A stretch of DNA of 64,000 nucleotides, taken from the NCBI GenBank assembly GCA_015233395.1, contig JADFXV010000001.1, positions 1 through 64,000 of the forward strand, read 5' to 3'. The notes under the pieces are model-generated. The model searched no databases. It was given only the letters and a program-made list of their open reading frames with translations, and was not told the DNA's origin. Shown here in pieces: positions 31,593-41,305 of the stretch. The DNA is from Desulfovibrionaceae bacterium. Its GTDB lineage: Bacteria; Desulfobacterota; Desulfovibrionia; Desulfovibrionales; Desulfovibrionaceae. Made by a program: the position numbers and the translations under genes. Every line of letters begins with the position of its first letter. The first letter of the stretch is position 1.

Positions 31593-32945
31593 ATGCAATG
31601 CGCCGATGCTGACCACAATAACGATTCGGAAGAAAAGCCTATTCTTTTCGAGGCGATGTATATCATTTGGCGGCAGAAAATATTCATCGCCTGCGGTTTG
31701 GCCGTGTTTATGGCCCTGGTCTACGCGGTGTTGTCGATGGCGCCCAGGACCGTCACGGCCAAAGGCTTTTACCAGCTTTCGCGCCAAGTCAAGGATTTTG
31801 CTCCCGAGTCCGCTTACCGGGAAAACAAGATCGTCAACCTTCAGGCAGTATTGCCGGACAAGGCGCGGGAGGGCAATGGCCAAGAATCCGGCGGGATGCA
31901 AAACGTCCAAGGCGTCACCATTTTCCAGCCGGTCGACCGCAAGGTGGCCAATTTCAGTTGGGAACAGTCGGATACTGAATTTTTCATAACCTATGACGTG
32001 TATGGTTTCCTGATCCGGTCGATGGCCAACGCCTCCTTCATCGAGCGCTTCCTCGCGCACGACGGGAAAAAGACCGTGGACGGCAAGACGCTCGCCTCGG
32101 TCGTCTCGGCCGTCAAGAATTTCAAACCGGTTTACGCCTATAGCGAAGACCGCAAAATTCCCAACCAATCCTACCGCGACGCCGTGAACTATGTCATGGG
32201 CGTCGAGATCGCGGCTTCCGGGATTTCTCCCGACACGGCCGTGGCCGCGGCGGAGAATGCCGGACGCTTTTTGAGGGACAGGCTGTTGTATGACTGCCTC
32301 AACACCTATTTCGACAGCGAATACCGGTTGCTCAAGACCAGATCCTTTGACCTGGAAAACCAGTCCTTGGACCTGGGGCGTAAAATCGCGTTGTTGGAGC
32401 GCGAGCGTAGTGAACTGGCCGTATTATCGGCCAAACTGCCGCAAGCGGGAAAGACGGAATCGATCCCGCCCGTGAACGTCAGCGAGGGCAAGCTGGCCTA
32501 TGGCAACGTGGCCGCCAGGACCATGGCCCTTGAGACCTCGCTCATGGAAGCCAGGCAAAAGGCCGATTCTCTGGCCCACGAGAGGAAGGTGGCCGCCGTG
32601 GCGCTGAGCGTTTTCGAACCGCTGAAATTTCTTTCCGACAAGACCGATTCCGGCGAGGAACTCCAAGAGGCCTTCCGCAATGCCGCCGATGAATTCGCCG
32701 CCAAGGCGGATAATGACTCGGCGGCAGTTCACGTGCGCAACCGGCTGGCCATGGCTGGCCGTAATTTTGATTATTATTTCAGTGATATCGTTGGTTTTAA
32801 CGGGAGCTTGGTCGCCGAAGGTCCTTCCAGCAGGATCGGCATTGTGGCTGCGGCCGGGTTTGCTGGATTCGTCGTCCTGCTGATCGTCGCCTATCTGCGC
32901 GAATCTTTTGCCACATATATGCGGCGGCGCCGGACGGGTTCATAA
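31593..32945 (+). CDS. Wzz-like chain-length determinant / polysaccharide co-polymerase
   Basis: 450 residues from the ATG at 31593, with AGGAG upstream; the open frame to 31482 would include the repeat region. It has a membrane segment at about 30-50 (IFIACGLAVFMALVYAVL), a long mostly periplasmic middle with coiled coil (SFDLENQSLDLGRKIALLER and neighbouring helices), and a second membrane segment near 417-437 (IGIVAAAGFAGFVVLLIVAYL), then a short basic tail. This two-TM plus coiled-coil layout is that of Wzz-type co-polymerases, although the classic proline-rich second segment is not obvious, so it is a divergent member. No kinase domain is fused. It probably sets polymer length for the nearby surface polysaccharide. 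Confidence 0.65.
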   Translation: MQCADADHNNDSEEKPILFEAMYIIWRQKIFIACGLAVFMALVYAVLSMAPRTVTAKGFYQLSRQVKDFAPESAYRENKIVNLQAVLPDKAREGNGQESGGMQNVQGVTIFQPVDRKVANFSWEQSDTEFFITYDVYGFLIRSMANASFIERFLAHDGKKTVDGKTLASVVSAVKNFKPVYAYSEDRKIPNQSYRDAVNYVMGVEIAASGISPDTAVAAAENAGRFLRDRLLYDCLNTYFDSEYRLLKTRSFDLENQSLDLGRKIALLERERSELAVLSAKLPQAGKTESIPPVNVSEGKLAYGNVAARTMALETSLMEARQKADSLAHERKVAAVALSVFEPLKFLSDKTDSGEELQEAFRNAADEFAAKADNDSAAVHVRNRLAMAGRNFDYYFSDIVGFNGSLVAEGPSSRIGIVAAAGFAGFVVLLIVAYLRESFATYMRRRRTGS

Positions 32946-33147
32946 CGGGAGCAGAAAATTTCTTCCTTTTCGTGCTCCCTGGCATAGTGTCGACGCCCCG
33001 TGTCTCTTGAGCGGTCGCGCGCTGCCTGGGAAGGTCTGCGGCCCGCAAGACCGGATTTGCGCCAAGCGCGTCCGTCGCCTGTTTCGCCAAACGCCGATGG
33101 AACGGAACCGGTCAAAACCGGCTTCGGCCCCATAATAGGAATCCGGC

Positions 33148-35052
33148 ATGCTGCAAGGACTACGCAACACCAGAATCTATTCCATGATTTTGGTCGATTT
33201 GCTGCTATTTTCGATCTCCCTGTTCGCTGCCTACGCTTTTCGGTTCGACTTTACTTTGTCGTCCGAGAACCAGGGGCAGATTCTGGCCGTGTTGCGGTGG
33301 ACCCTGCCGCTGAAGTGCCTGGTGTTTTATTTCTTCGGCCAGTACCACGGCATGTGGCGCTACAGCGGCCTTTCCGACGCTCTTCGGTTGCTTCAGGCCG
33401 CAGCCATGTCCACTCTGATCATCGCCGGAGCCTTGCTCTTCTGGCATCGCTTCGCGGGATATTCCCGCGCGGTTTTTCTGCTTGACGGCATCCTCACGTT
33501 TCTCCTGACCGGCGGCGCGCGCGTGGCCATCCGGTATTTCTTTTCTTTGCGAATGCAAAACAAGGAGCAAAGTTTTTGGCGTCTCCCCTGGATAAAGGCC
33601 AAGAATCAAAAAGAGGTCTTGATCGTCGGAGCCGGCAACGCCGGGGAGAAGATTCTGCGCGAGATCATGGACAACCCGGACCTGCCCTATGACGTCCTGG
33701 GTTTTCTCGACGACGATCCGGCCAAGTGGAACCGCACCGTGCATGGGGTTCCCGTGCTCGGAGGCGTCGACTTGCTGCCCGAAATCAACGAGGGCCATCG
33801 CGGAGTGGAAGTGTACATCGCCATTCCCTCGGCCAGCGGAGCCCAGATGCGCCGCATCGTGGGCATGTGCGAAAAAGCCCAGGCCCTGTCCAAAACCCTG
33901 CCCGGCATCGCCGAAATCATCGACGGCAAGGTGACCTTCAATTCGCTGCGCAAGGTCGATTACCAGGACCTGCTCGGACGTCCGGCGGTGAGGCTGGACA
34001 AAACCGGCATCAGCGGTTCCATCACCGGCAAGACCGTCATGGTCACCGGCTGCGGCGGCTCGATCGGGTCTGAGCTCTGCCGCCAGATCATCCGTTTTAG
34101 CCCCAAAAAATTGCTTCTGGTGGATTCCAGCGAGGTCAATCTGTACACCGTGCAGATGGAACTCCATCACGAAAAGAATTTCCGCGACTACCACACCATC
34201 CTGGGGCAGGTGCAGGACGAGCCGCTCATGGAAGAGGTCTTTTCCCGGTTCGCCCCCCAGGCGGTTTTCCATGCAGCCGCGTATAAGCATGTTCCCATGC
34301 TGGAGAAAAATCCTTGGCAGGCGGTTTATTCCAATGTCTTGGGCAGCAAGACCGTCATGGAAGCGGCCGTGCGCCACAAGGTGGAGCGGTTCGTGTTCGT
34401 GTCCACGGACAAGGCCGTCAGGCCGACCAATGTCATGGGCGCAAGCAAGCGCGTGGCCGAAATGCTCATGCGGGCCATGCCGTGCGGGCAAACCAAATTT
34501 ATGGCCGTGCGGTTCGGCAACGTGGTCGGCTCCTCGGGCTCGGTCATTCCGCTTTTCCAGCGCCAGATCGAGCGCGGCGGCCCGGTGACCGTGACCCATC
34601 CCGAGGTCATGCGGTATTTCATGACCATCTCCGAGGCCTGTCAATTGATCCTTCAAGCCGGAGCCCAGGGCCAGGGCGGGGAAATCTTCATTTTGGAGAT
34701 GGGCGATCCGGTCAACATCGCCGAGATGGCCCGGGATCTGATTCACCTTTCCGGCAAGGAGCCGGGAGTCGATATCGAGATCGTCTTCACCGGCCTGCGC
34801 GATGGGGAAAAACTCTATGAGGAGCTCATCACCGCCGCCGAGGACGTGGCGCCCACCAAGCACGAGAAGATCAAGGCCCTGCGTGAGGAATCCTGCGCCG
34901 ACCGGGCCGGCCAGATGGCCGCTTTGCATGCCGGCGTGGCCGAACTCGCGGCGCGGGCGCTTGCCCATGACGGGCCCGGTATCAAAGAAGCCTTGCGACG
35001 GATCGTGCCGGAATATTCCGTCAAGCCAACCCAGAGCGTCCTGGAATCGTAA
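33148..35052 (+). CDS. WbpM/CapD-like nucleotide-sugar 4,6-dehydratase (membrane)
   Basis: 634 residues. About four N-terminal membrane segments (10-120) are followed by a first NAD-binding region (VLIVGAGNAGEKIL near 155) and a catalytic SDR half starting VMVTGCGGSIGSELCRQI near 293, with Cys where most members have Ala. Next come VFHAAAYKHVPMLE, FVSTDKAVRPTNVMGASKR (Met in place of the usual SDR Tyr, normal for this family), FGNVVGSSGSVIP and GLRDGEKLYEEL. The family makes UDP-4-keto-6-deoxy sugars from UDP-GlcNAc, the first step to bacillosamine- or QuiNAc/FucNAc-type sugars. AGGA precedes the ATG. The 200 bases before the gene show nothing clear. Confidence 0.9.
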   Translation: MLQGLRNTRIYSMILVDLLLFSISLFAAYAFRFDFTLSSENQGQILAVLRWTLPLKCLVFYFFGQYHGMWRYSGLSDALRLLQAAAMSTLIIAGALLFWHRFAGYSRAVFLLDGILTFLLTGGARVAIRYFFSLRMQNKEQSFWRLPWIKAKNQKEVLIVGAGNAGEKILREIMDNPDLPYDVLGFLDDDPAKWNRTVHGVPVLGGVDLLPEINEGHRGVEVYIAIPSASGAQMRRIVGMCEKAQALSKTLPGIAEIIDGKVTFNSLRKVDYQDLLGRPAVRLDKTGISGSITGKTVMVTGCGGSIGSELCRQIIRFSPKKLLLVDSSEVNLYTVQMELHHEKNFRDYHTILGQVQDEPLMEEVFSRFAPQAVFHAAAYKHVPMLEKNPWQAVYSNVLGSKTVMEAAVRHKVERFVFVSTDKAVRPTNVMGASKRVAEMLMRAMPCGQTKFMAVRFGNVVGSSGSVIPLFQRQIERGGPVTVTHPEVMRYFMTISEACQLILQAGAQGQGGEIFILEMGDPVNIAEMARDLIHLSGKEPGVDIEIVFTGLRDGEKLYEELITAAEDVAPTKHEKIKALREESCADRAGQMAALHAGVAELAARALAHDGPGIKEALRRIVPEYSVKPTQSVLES

Positions 35053-35087
35053 GGAAGGGCGCGCCGTTTCGCCTCGCGACTCACGAT

Positions 35088-37694
35088 ATGCAGTCATTTG
35101 AACACGGCGGCAACATCCGCGTCCTGGCTGATTTGTCGCAGCGCGATCCGCAAGACGTCCTGGATTTTTCCGCCAATATCAACCCGCTGGGCGCCCCACC
35201 CTGGCTGCGTCAGGTCATAAGCTCCGCCGTCAGCTCCCTGCGCCACTATCCCGATCCCGAGGCCCACGGCCTGCGCATCGCCGCGGCCGGGTATCTGGAC
35301 CTTGACCCCGGTGAAATTCTGGCAGGCAACGGCGCCAGCGACCTGCTCTACGCCCTGGTCAGAGCCTGCGGCCTGAGCCGGGCGGTGATCCCGGCGCCGA
35401 GTTTTGGGGATTATGCCCGGGCCTGTGAGGCCGCCGGGCTCGAAACGATACCGGTGGCGACCGGCCCGGACTCGGCGTTCACCCCGGACCTGAAAGACAT
35501 CGCCGCGCGCCTTTCTTCCGAAGCCGCCCCGGCCCTGGTCATTTTGGGCCGTCCCAACAATCCGGCGGGTATGATCGCGGACGCCGGCGCGATCAGAGAA
35601 CTGGCCATACGCCATCCTGAAAGCCATTTCTGCGTGGACGAGGCCTTTGGCTGGTTTGTCGAGGGCTTTACAAGCATGTGCCGTGACCGGCCGTCCAACG
35701 TCAGTGTTCTGCATTCTCTCACCAAGATACTGGCTATCCCGGGACTGCGGCTTGGGCTTATGGTCGCAAGCGGGGTCATCTTGGATGCGATGAGGGCGAT
35801 CCTGCCGCCCTGGTCGGTCAATACCTTGGCTCAGGCCGTGGGCGAGAGAGCGTTCGCGGACAAGGATTTCTTCACCCGGTCGGCGGAGCTGACGTCTTGC
35901 CTGCGGACGCGGTTGCTGGCCGATTTGAGCGAATTTTCCGAACTGATCCTCTATCCCGGCCCGGCCAATTTCATCCTGTGCCGCCTGGATAGGCCGGGCC
36001 TGGACGCCAAGGGGCTCTTTGCGGCCCTGCTCAAGGAAGGGGTGGCCATCCGGGTGTGCGACAATTTCACCGGGCTTGACGCCCGCTATTTCCGCGTCGC
36101 CGTGCGGCCGAGCGAGGAAAACGCCGTTTTCCTTGGCGCCTTGCGGCGCGTCCTGAAAACCCGGCCCGGCCGGCAAGCGAGCCGGGTCAAAAGCCTTCCG
36201 CCGGCGGTCATGTTCCTCGGGACAAGCTCCAACGCGGGCAAGAGTCTCCTGGCCGCAGCAATGGGCCGCATTATGCTGGAAGACGGTTTTCACCCGGCGC
36301 CGTTTAAGGCCCAGAATATGGCGCTCAATTCCGGGGTCACGGCGGACGGCAAGGAAATGGGCCGGGCCCAGATCCTCCAGGCTCAGGCGTGCGGGCTTGC
36401 GCCCGATGTCCGCATGAACCCGGTTTTGCTCAAGCCCTCCTCGGATACGGGTTCGCAGGTGATCGTCCTGGGCGAGCCGGTCGGCAACATGAACGCGGCC
36501 GCCTACGCCGCGTACAAGGCCACGCTCTGGCCGGTGGTCTGCCGCACTTACGTCGAGCTGGCCGCCGAGCATGACGTGATGATCCTGGAAGGGGCGGGCA
36601 GTCCGGCCGAGATCAATCTCAAGGCCCACGACATCGTCAACACGGCCATGGCCCGCGAGGCCCACGCCAAGGCGCTTGTGGTCGGCGACATCGACCGGGG
36701 GGGAGTCTTCGCGGGCCTTGCAGGAACCATGGAGCTTCTGGAGGAATGGGAAAGGCGGCTGGTTGCGGGCCTGATCCTCAACAAATTTCGCGGCGATCCC
36801 GGGCTGCTCGGCGACGGGCCGGAATGCATCGCGCGCCTGACCGGCGCGCCGGTGCTGGGAGTGGTGCCGTTTATCAAGGATTTGGAACTGCCCGAGGAAG
36901 ACTCGGTGAATTTCAAGCAGTCCGGATTTGGCCGGGGATCCGGCGCCGGCCATGACGCCGCCGTAGACGTGGCCGTCGTCGATTTGGCCCACATCTCCAA
37001 CTTCACGGACTTCGACGCCCTGCGGATGGAGCCGGACGTCAGTTTGCGCACGGTGCGCTCGCCTTCGGAGTTGGGCAGGCCGGACGCTGTGATTGTGCCC
37101 GGCAGCAAGAACGTTCCGGCCGACTTGCGCGGACTGCGAGAGAACGGCCTGGCCGAGGCGATCGTTCGCCTGGCGAGCCAAGGGGCGGAAGTGGTCGGGG
37201 TCTGCGCCGGATTGCAGATCCTCGGGCAGACGGTGCGCGACCCAAGCGGCGTCGAATCCGCACATCGAGAGGATACGTCGGGCCTTGGACTTTTGCCCGT
37301 GGACACGGAACTTATGCCGGGCAAAACCCTGGCCCGGGTTCGGGCCAGGCACGAGGTTTCAGGACTGGCGCTCTCTGGCTATGAAATCCACCACGGCGTC
37401 ACCCGCCTGTGCGGCAAAGGCGCGCAGGCTGCGGTTGTCCGCGAGGACGGGGAAGCGATAGGGTATCGCCTGCGGTCCGGACTCGTCTGGGGTTCCTATC
37501 TGCACGGGATTTTCGACGCCGACGCCTTCCGCCGCTGGTGGATCGATCGCGCCCGCGAACGCAAGGGGCTCGCTCCCCTGGCCGGCGGGGGGGCTCGTTT
37601 CGACATCGAGCCGGCGCTCAATCGCCTAGCCGCCGTGGCCAGAGATCACCTGGACATTCCATCAATATACCGGATACTTGGGCTGTCTCGGTAG
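35088..37694 (+). CDS. Fused threonine-phosphate decarboxylase - cobyric acid synthase (CobD-CbiP)
   Basis: 868 residues joining two cobalamin enzymes. Residues 1-360 form a PLP-dependent class I/II aminotransferase fold of the CobD (CobC) type (FSANINPLGAP, ILAGNGASDLLYAL, GRPNNPAGM, PLP Lys in LHSLTKILAIPGLRLGL). Residues 370-868 form cobyric acid synthase (FLGTSSNAGKSLLAAAMGRI P-loop, PFKAQNMALNSGVT, EGAGSPAEINL, GDIDRGGVFA, and a C-terminal glutaminase with nucleophile Cys in VVGVCAGLQILG and His in SYLHGIFD). CobD supplies aminopropanol phosphate for the lower-ligand arm and CbiP amidates the corrin ring. No other cob/cbi gene lies nearby. Confidence 0.92.
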   Translation: MQSFEHGGNIRVLADLSQRDPQDVLDFSANINPLGAPPWLRQVISSAVSSLRHYPDPEAHGLRIAAAGYLDLDPGEILAGNGASDLLYALVRACGLSRAVIPAPSFGDYARACEAAGLETIPVATGPDSAFTPDLKDIAARLSSEAAPALVILGRPNNPAGMIADAGAIRELAIRHPESHFCVDEAFGWFVEGFTSMCRDRPSNVSVLHSLTKILAIPGLRLGLMVASGVILDAMRAILPPWSVNTLAQAVGERAFADKDFFTRSAELTSCLRTRLLADLSEFSELILYPGPANFILCRLDRPGLDAKGLFAALLKEGVAIRVCDNFTGLDARYFRVAVRPSEENAVFLGALRRVLKTRPGRQASRVKSLPPAVMFLGTSSNAGKSLLAAAMGRIMLEDGFHPAPFKAQNMALNSGVTADGKEMGRAQILQAQACGLAPDVRMNPVLLKPSSDTGSQVIVLGEPVGNMNAAAYAAYKATLWPVVCRTYVELAAEHDVMILEGAGSPAEINLKAHDIVNTAMAREAHAKALVVGDIDRGGVFAGLAGTMELLEEWERRLVAGLILNKFRGDPGLLGDGPECIARLTGAPVLGVVPFIKDLELPEEDSVNFKQSGFGRGSGAGHDAAVDVAVVDLAHISNFTDFDALRMEPDVSLRTVRSPSELGRPDAVIVPGSKNVPADLRGLRENGLAEAIVRLASQGAEVVGVCAGLQILGQTVRDPSGVESAHREDTSGLGLLPVDTELMPGKTLARVRARHEVSGLALSGYEIHHGVTRLCGKGAQAAVVREDGEAIGYRLRSGLVWGSYLHGIFDADAFRRWWIDRARERKGLAPLAGGGARFDIEPALNRLAAVARDHLDIPSIYRILGLSR

Positions 37695-37702
37695 GTCGTA
37701 AA

Positions 37703-37735
37703 TTGAAAAAGGCGAACCGGGTGGCTCGCCTTTGC
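37703..37735. terminator. Bidirectional terminator between convergent genes
   Basis: AAAGGCGA (37708-37715) pairs with TCGCCTTT (37726-37733) with a short internal extension (CC/GG). An A-run on the left provides a five-T tail for the minus-strand receiver gene; the plus-side tail is weaker. It sits between the convergent cobD-cbiP and receiver genes. Confidence 0.7.
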
Positions 37736-37765
37736 TCTTGACTCTTTCCGCCCGGCTAACGCTGC

Positions 37766-38545
37766 TCAGGATTGCTTTGAAGCGGCATTGCCCCGGCACC
37801 CCTCGACGATATCCAATATGTCGGCCTGTTGATTGACCCGGCAATAGAATTCTTCGACCTCGAAGGGTTTGGTCAAAAAGTCGTTGGCTCCGTGCTTGAG
37901 AAATTTGGCCACGGAGTGGCCGCCCTGGCCGGAGACGCCGATGATGGCCAGCTTGTCCCGGCGATGGTTTTTGCGCACTTCGGTAATCAGGTCGTAGCCG
38001 TCGAGCTTGGGCATGTTGTAATCGGTGATGAGGATTTTGACGTCCGGATTTTCCTGGAGCTTTACGAGTGCGTCCATCCCGTCCACGGCCTCGACGGTTT
38101 GATAATTCTGGTTGGCCAGAAGCTTGACGATGTGCGCCCTGGCCACCCGGGAATCGTCGGCCACCAGGACTTTGACCTGCAAATTTTTGTAAAGCCTCTC
38201 CACGAGATTTTCCAGGTTGGCCAGTTCCGCCACGCTTTTGAAGAAATAATCGACGACATTGTGCGCAATGAGTTTTTCCCTGACTTTTTCGTCGAACGAG
38301 GCGGTCATGACCACCGAAGGCACGCCCTTTGCCGAAGCGATTTCCGTTATCTGGCTGTCCGGATCGTCGGGCAGGTTCAGATCCAGCACGGCGAGGAAGA
38401 TGTCCTCGCCTTCCCGGTCCATGGCCATGACCGTTTCGGCCAAGGAGTGGGCGATGACGGTTTCAAAAGGTGTCACCGTCCGGATGTGGTCGCTCATGAT
38501 TTTGGCCTGGACCCGGCTGTCTTCGACGATCAGAACTTTTTTCAT
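37766..38545 (-). CDS. Tandem-receiver response regulator without output domain
   Basis: 259 residues made of two receivers. The first (1-115) has VLIVEDSRVQ, LAVLDLNLPDD and DYFFKSVAEL; the second (123-240) has VLVADDSRVARAHIVKLL, ILITDYNMPKLDGYDL, IIGVSGQGG and NDFLTKPFEVEEF. Phosphoacceptor Asp and switch Lys are present in both, although the residue after Lys in the first is Ser instead of Pro. There is no DNA-binding, GGDEF or HD domain, so it must act through protein contacts, for example in a phosphorelay. A GAGGTG ribosome site precedes the ATG. It is divergent from ppsA. Confidence 0.85.
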   Translation of the reverse strand: MKKVLIVEDSRVQAKIMSDHIRTVTPFETVIAHSLAETVMAMDREGEDIFLAVLDLNLPDDPDSQITEIASAKGVPSVVMTASFDEKVREKLIAHNVVDYFFKSVAELANLENLVERLYKNLQVKVLVADDSRVARAHIVKLLANQNYQTVEAVDGMDALVKLQENPDVKILITDYNMPKLDGYDLITEVRKNHRRDKLAIIGVSGQGGHSVAKFLKHGANDFLTKPFEVEEFYCRVNQQADILDIVEGCRGNAASKQS

Positions 38546-38710
38546 GCTCGCACCTCGCTTGCGGATGAAGATGAAACCTGCTGGCGGTGCTCGCGTCGCG
38601 GCGATGCACTGTAATTATTTTCTATTTGAACAGGAAAGGAAAATCCAGTAGTTTATCTATAAGCCTTTTATTCGGCGCACAGGGGTTCCAAGGCAACAAG
38701 GAGAAGCTCC

Positions 38711-41128
38711 ATGAGCAAGGACACGGAATTCGTTTTGTGGTTCGACCGCCTGGCCATTGAGGACGTCCCCTTGGTCGGCGGCAAGACCGCGAGTTTGGGC
38801 GAAATGCACCAGGCCTTGACCTCCAAGGGCGTCTGTGTCCCTGACGGCTTCGCCATCACCGCCCATGCCTATAGGCATCTGCTGGAATCGTCCCAAGCCA
38901 TGGACAAGATAAGAGAGATCCTGGCCGATTTGGACACTCGCGACATGGAAAACTTGGCCAACCGTGGCCGCCGCATCCGCTCGCTCATCCGGAATTTGGA
39001 ATTTCCCCAGGATTTGCGCCAGTCCATCGCCCAAGCGTACCGGGAGCTTGAAACGAAGTACGGGAAAAATTGCGACGTGGCCGTGCGTTCCAGCGCCACG
39101 GCCGAGGACTTGCTGGATGCGAGTTTCGCCGGGCAACAGGAAACGTATTTGAATATCCACGGCATCGAAGAAGTCATCGAGGCCTGCCAGCGCTGTTTTG
39201 CGTCGCTCTTCACCAACCGGGCCATCTCCTACCGCGTGGACAAGGGGTTCGACCATTTTTCCGTGGCCCTGACGGTGGCCGTGCAGAAGATGGTGCGCAG
39301 CGATCTCGCCTGCAGCGGCGTCATGTTCAGCATCGACACGGAAACCGGCTTCAAGGACGCGGTGTATATCACCGGCGCGTACGGCCTGGGCGAGAACGTG
39401 GTCCAGGGGGCGGTCAATCCGGACGAGTGGTATGTCTTCAAGCCGACTCTCAAACAGGGCTTCAAGCCCATCATCATGAAGAAGGTCGGCGAAAAGGCCA
39501 TCAAGATGGTCTACACCGCGGACGCCAAGCAACCCACCAAGAACGTGGCCGTGCCGGAAGCCGACCGCAAGCGCCTGGTGCTCATGGACGCCGAAGTCCT
39601 GGAGCTGGCCCGCATGGCCTGCACCATCGAGGACCATTATTCCGCCAAGGCCGGGGGCCACAAACCGATGGATATCGAGTGGGCCAAAGACGGCCTGACC
39701 GGGGAGCTCTATATCGTCCAGGCCCGGCCGGAAACGGTCCATTCCCAAAAGGACATGAGCACCTTGAAAAAATACGTCCTGACCGGGACCGGCGAGGTTC
39801 TGGTCACGGGCAAGTCCGTGGGCGAACTGATCGGCCGGGGCAAGGCGCATATCATCAAGGATTCTCAGATGATCAAGGATTTCAGCAAAGGCGAGGTGCT
39901 GGTCACGGACATGACCGATCCTGACTGGGAACCGATCATGAAGATCGCCTCGGCGATCGTCACCAACCGGGGCGGCCGGACCTGCCACGCGGCCATCATC
40001 AGCCGTGAACTGGGCATACCGTGCGTCGTCGGCACGTTGCGCGGAACCGACGCGATTTTAAGCGGCGAGGATGTCACCGTGGATTGTTCTCAGGGAGGCA
40101 GCGGGACCGTCTACCGGGGGCTGATCGACTTCGTTGTCGAAGAAACCGACCTGCAAAATCTGCCCCGGACCCGGACCCAGATCATGATGAATCTGGCCAG
40201 CCCGGAACAGGCCTTTGAGAAAAGCTTCATCCCCAACCAGGGCGTCGGCCTGGCCCGGGAGGAGTTCATCATCAGCTCCTATATTAGGGTCCATCCCCTG
40301 GCGCTCTTGCGTTTTGGAGAACTGAAGGATGCCGAGGTCAAGCGGCAGATTTATGAATTGACTGCGGGATATGAGCGCAAGATCGATTATTTCGTGGACA
40401 AGCTGGCCGAAGGCGTGGGCATGATCGCCGCAGCCTTTTTCCCGAAAAAGGTCATCGTCCGGTTGTCCGATTTCAAGACCAACGAATACGCCAACCTGAT
40501 CGGCGGCGCTCAATTCGAGCCACATGAGGAAAATCCCATGATCGGTTGGCGCGGGGCTTCGCGCTACCATTCCGAGGCGTACAAGGACGCTTTTGCCCTG
40601 GAATGCAGGGCCATGAAAAAAATTCGTGAAGAAATGGGGCTGACCAACCTGGAAATCATGATCCCCTTTCCGCGCACCGTCGAGGAAGCAAGGCAAGTCG
40701 TCGCCACCATGGCCGAATACGGCCTGAAGCAGGGCGAAAACGGGCTCAAGATCATCGGGATGTGCGAAATTCCCGCCAACGTCATCCTGGCCGAAGAATT
40801 TCTGGAAGTGTTCGACGGATTTTCGATCGGGACCAATGATTTGACCCAGCTACTCCTCGGCGTGGACCGGGATTCCGCTCTGGTGGCCCATGTTTACGAC
40901 GAACGCAACGAGGCGGTGAAACGCTTCGTCAAACAGGTCATCGTAACGACGCTCGGGAAAGGCAAATACATCGGCATTTGCGGCCAGGCGCCGAGCGATT
41001 ATCTGGATTTCGCGGAGTTCGTGGTCGAATGCGGCATCGAGTCCATGTCGCTCAACCCAGATACGGTCATCAAAACCACTCTGGCCGTGGCCGCGCTTGA
41101 GAAAAAAATGGGGATCGCTCTCGAATAG
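38711..41128 (+). CDS. ppsA: Phosphoenolpyruvate synthase
   Basis: 805 residues, the normal length. It makes phosphoenolpyruvate from pyruvate and ATP, releasing AMP and phosphate, needed for gluconeogenesis when growing on lactate or pyruvate. The N-terminal ATP-grasp-like domain has VPLVGGKTASLGEM, VRSSATAEDLLDASFAGQQ and GAYGLGENVVQGAVNPDEW. The phosphohistidine domain has GGRTCHAAIISRELGIPCVVG, with His near 426. The PEP/pyruvate barrel has GVGLAREEFII, GWRGASRYHSE, MIPFPRTVEEA, FSIGTNDLTQLLLGVDRDS and Cys in GICGQAPSD. AAGGAG precedes the ATG. The genome's lactate dehydrogenase upstream fits the pathway. Confidence 0.93.
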   Translation: MSKDTEFVLWFDRLAIEDVPLVGGKTASLGEMHQALTSKGVCVPDGFAITAHAYRHLLESSQAMDKIREILADLDTRDMENLANRGRRIRSLIRNLEFPQDLRQSIAQAYRELETKYGKNCDVAVRSSATAEDLLDASFAGQQETYLNIHGIEEVIEACQRCFASLFTNRAISYRVDKGFDHFSVALTVAVQKMVRSDLACSGVMFSIDTETGFKDAVYITGAYGLGENVVQGAVNPDEWYVFKPTLKQGFKPIIMKKVGEKAIKMVYTADAKQPTKNVAVPEADRKRLVLMDAEVLELARMACTIEDHYSAKAGGHKPMDIEWAKDGLTGELYIVQARPETVHSQKDMSTLKKYVLTGTGEVLVTGKSVGELIGRGKAHIIKDSQMIKDFSKGEVLVTDMTDPDWEPIMKIASAIVTNRGGRTCHAAIISRELGIPCVVGTLRGTDAILSGEDVTVDCSQGGSGTVYRGLIDFVVEETDLQNLPRTRTQIMMNLASPEQAFEKSFIPNQGVGLAREEFIISSYIRVHPLALLRFGELKDAEVKRQIYELTAGYERKIDYFVDKLAEGVGMIAAAFFPKKVIVRLSDFKTNEYANLIGGAQFEPHEENPMIGWRGASRYHSEAYKDAFALECRAMKKIREEMGLTNLEIMIPFPRTVEEARQVVATMAEYGLKQGENGLKIIGMCEIPANVILAEEFLEVFDGFSIGTNDLTQLLLGVDRDSALVAHVYDERNEAVKRFVKQVIVTTLGKGKYIGICGQAPSDYLDFAEFVVECGIESMSLNPDTVIKTTLAVAALEKKMGIALE

Positions 41129-41305
41129 ACGCCAGGGGCGAAGTCCCCAAACAACCACACTACAACAAGAAACAACAATTTTTTCCGTTCGCTGGACGCC
41201 TCCAAAGCATTGTCAATCGCGGTGTCTGGTAGTACAATGCGCGTAGCGCTCTCCCGCAGGAATGCGGAAATTATTGTGTAATCAATTCGGAGCAAAGGCC
41301 CGCGT

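Noticed and set aside
33205-35097. 630-codon minus-strand frame opposite the WbpM-like gene
   Set aside because: No recognisable domain; the plus strand has a full dehydratase with conserved motifs.
35094-37352. 752-codon minus-strand frame opposite cobD-cbiP
   Set aside because: Shadow of a well-conserved fusion gene; low-complexity Gly/Arg/His/Gln composition.
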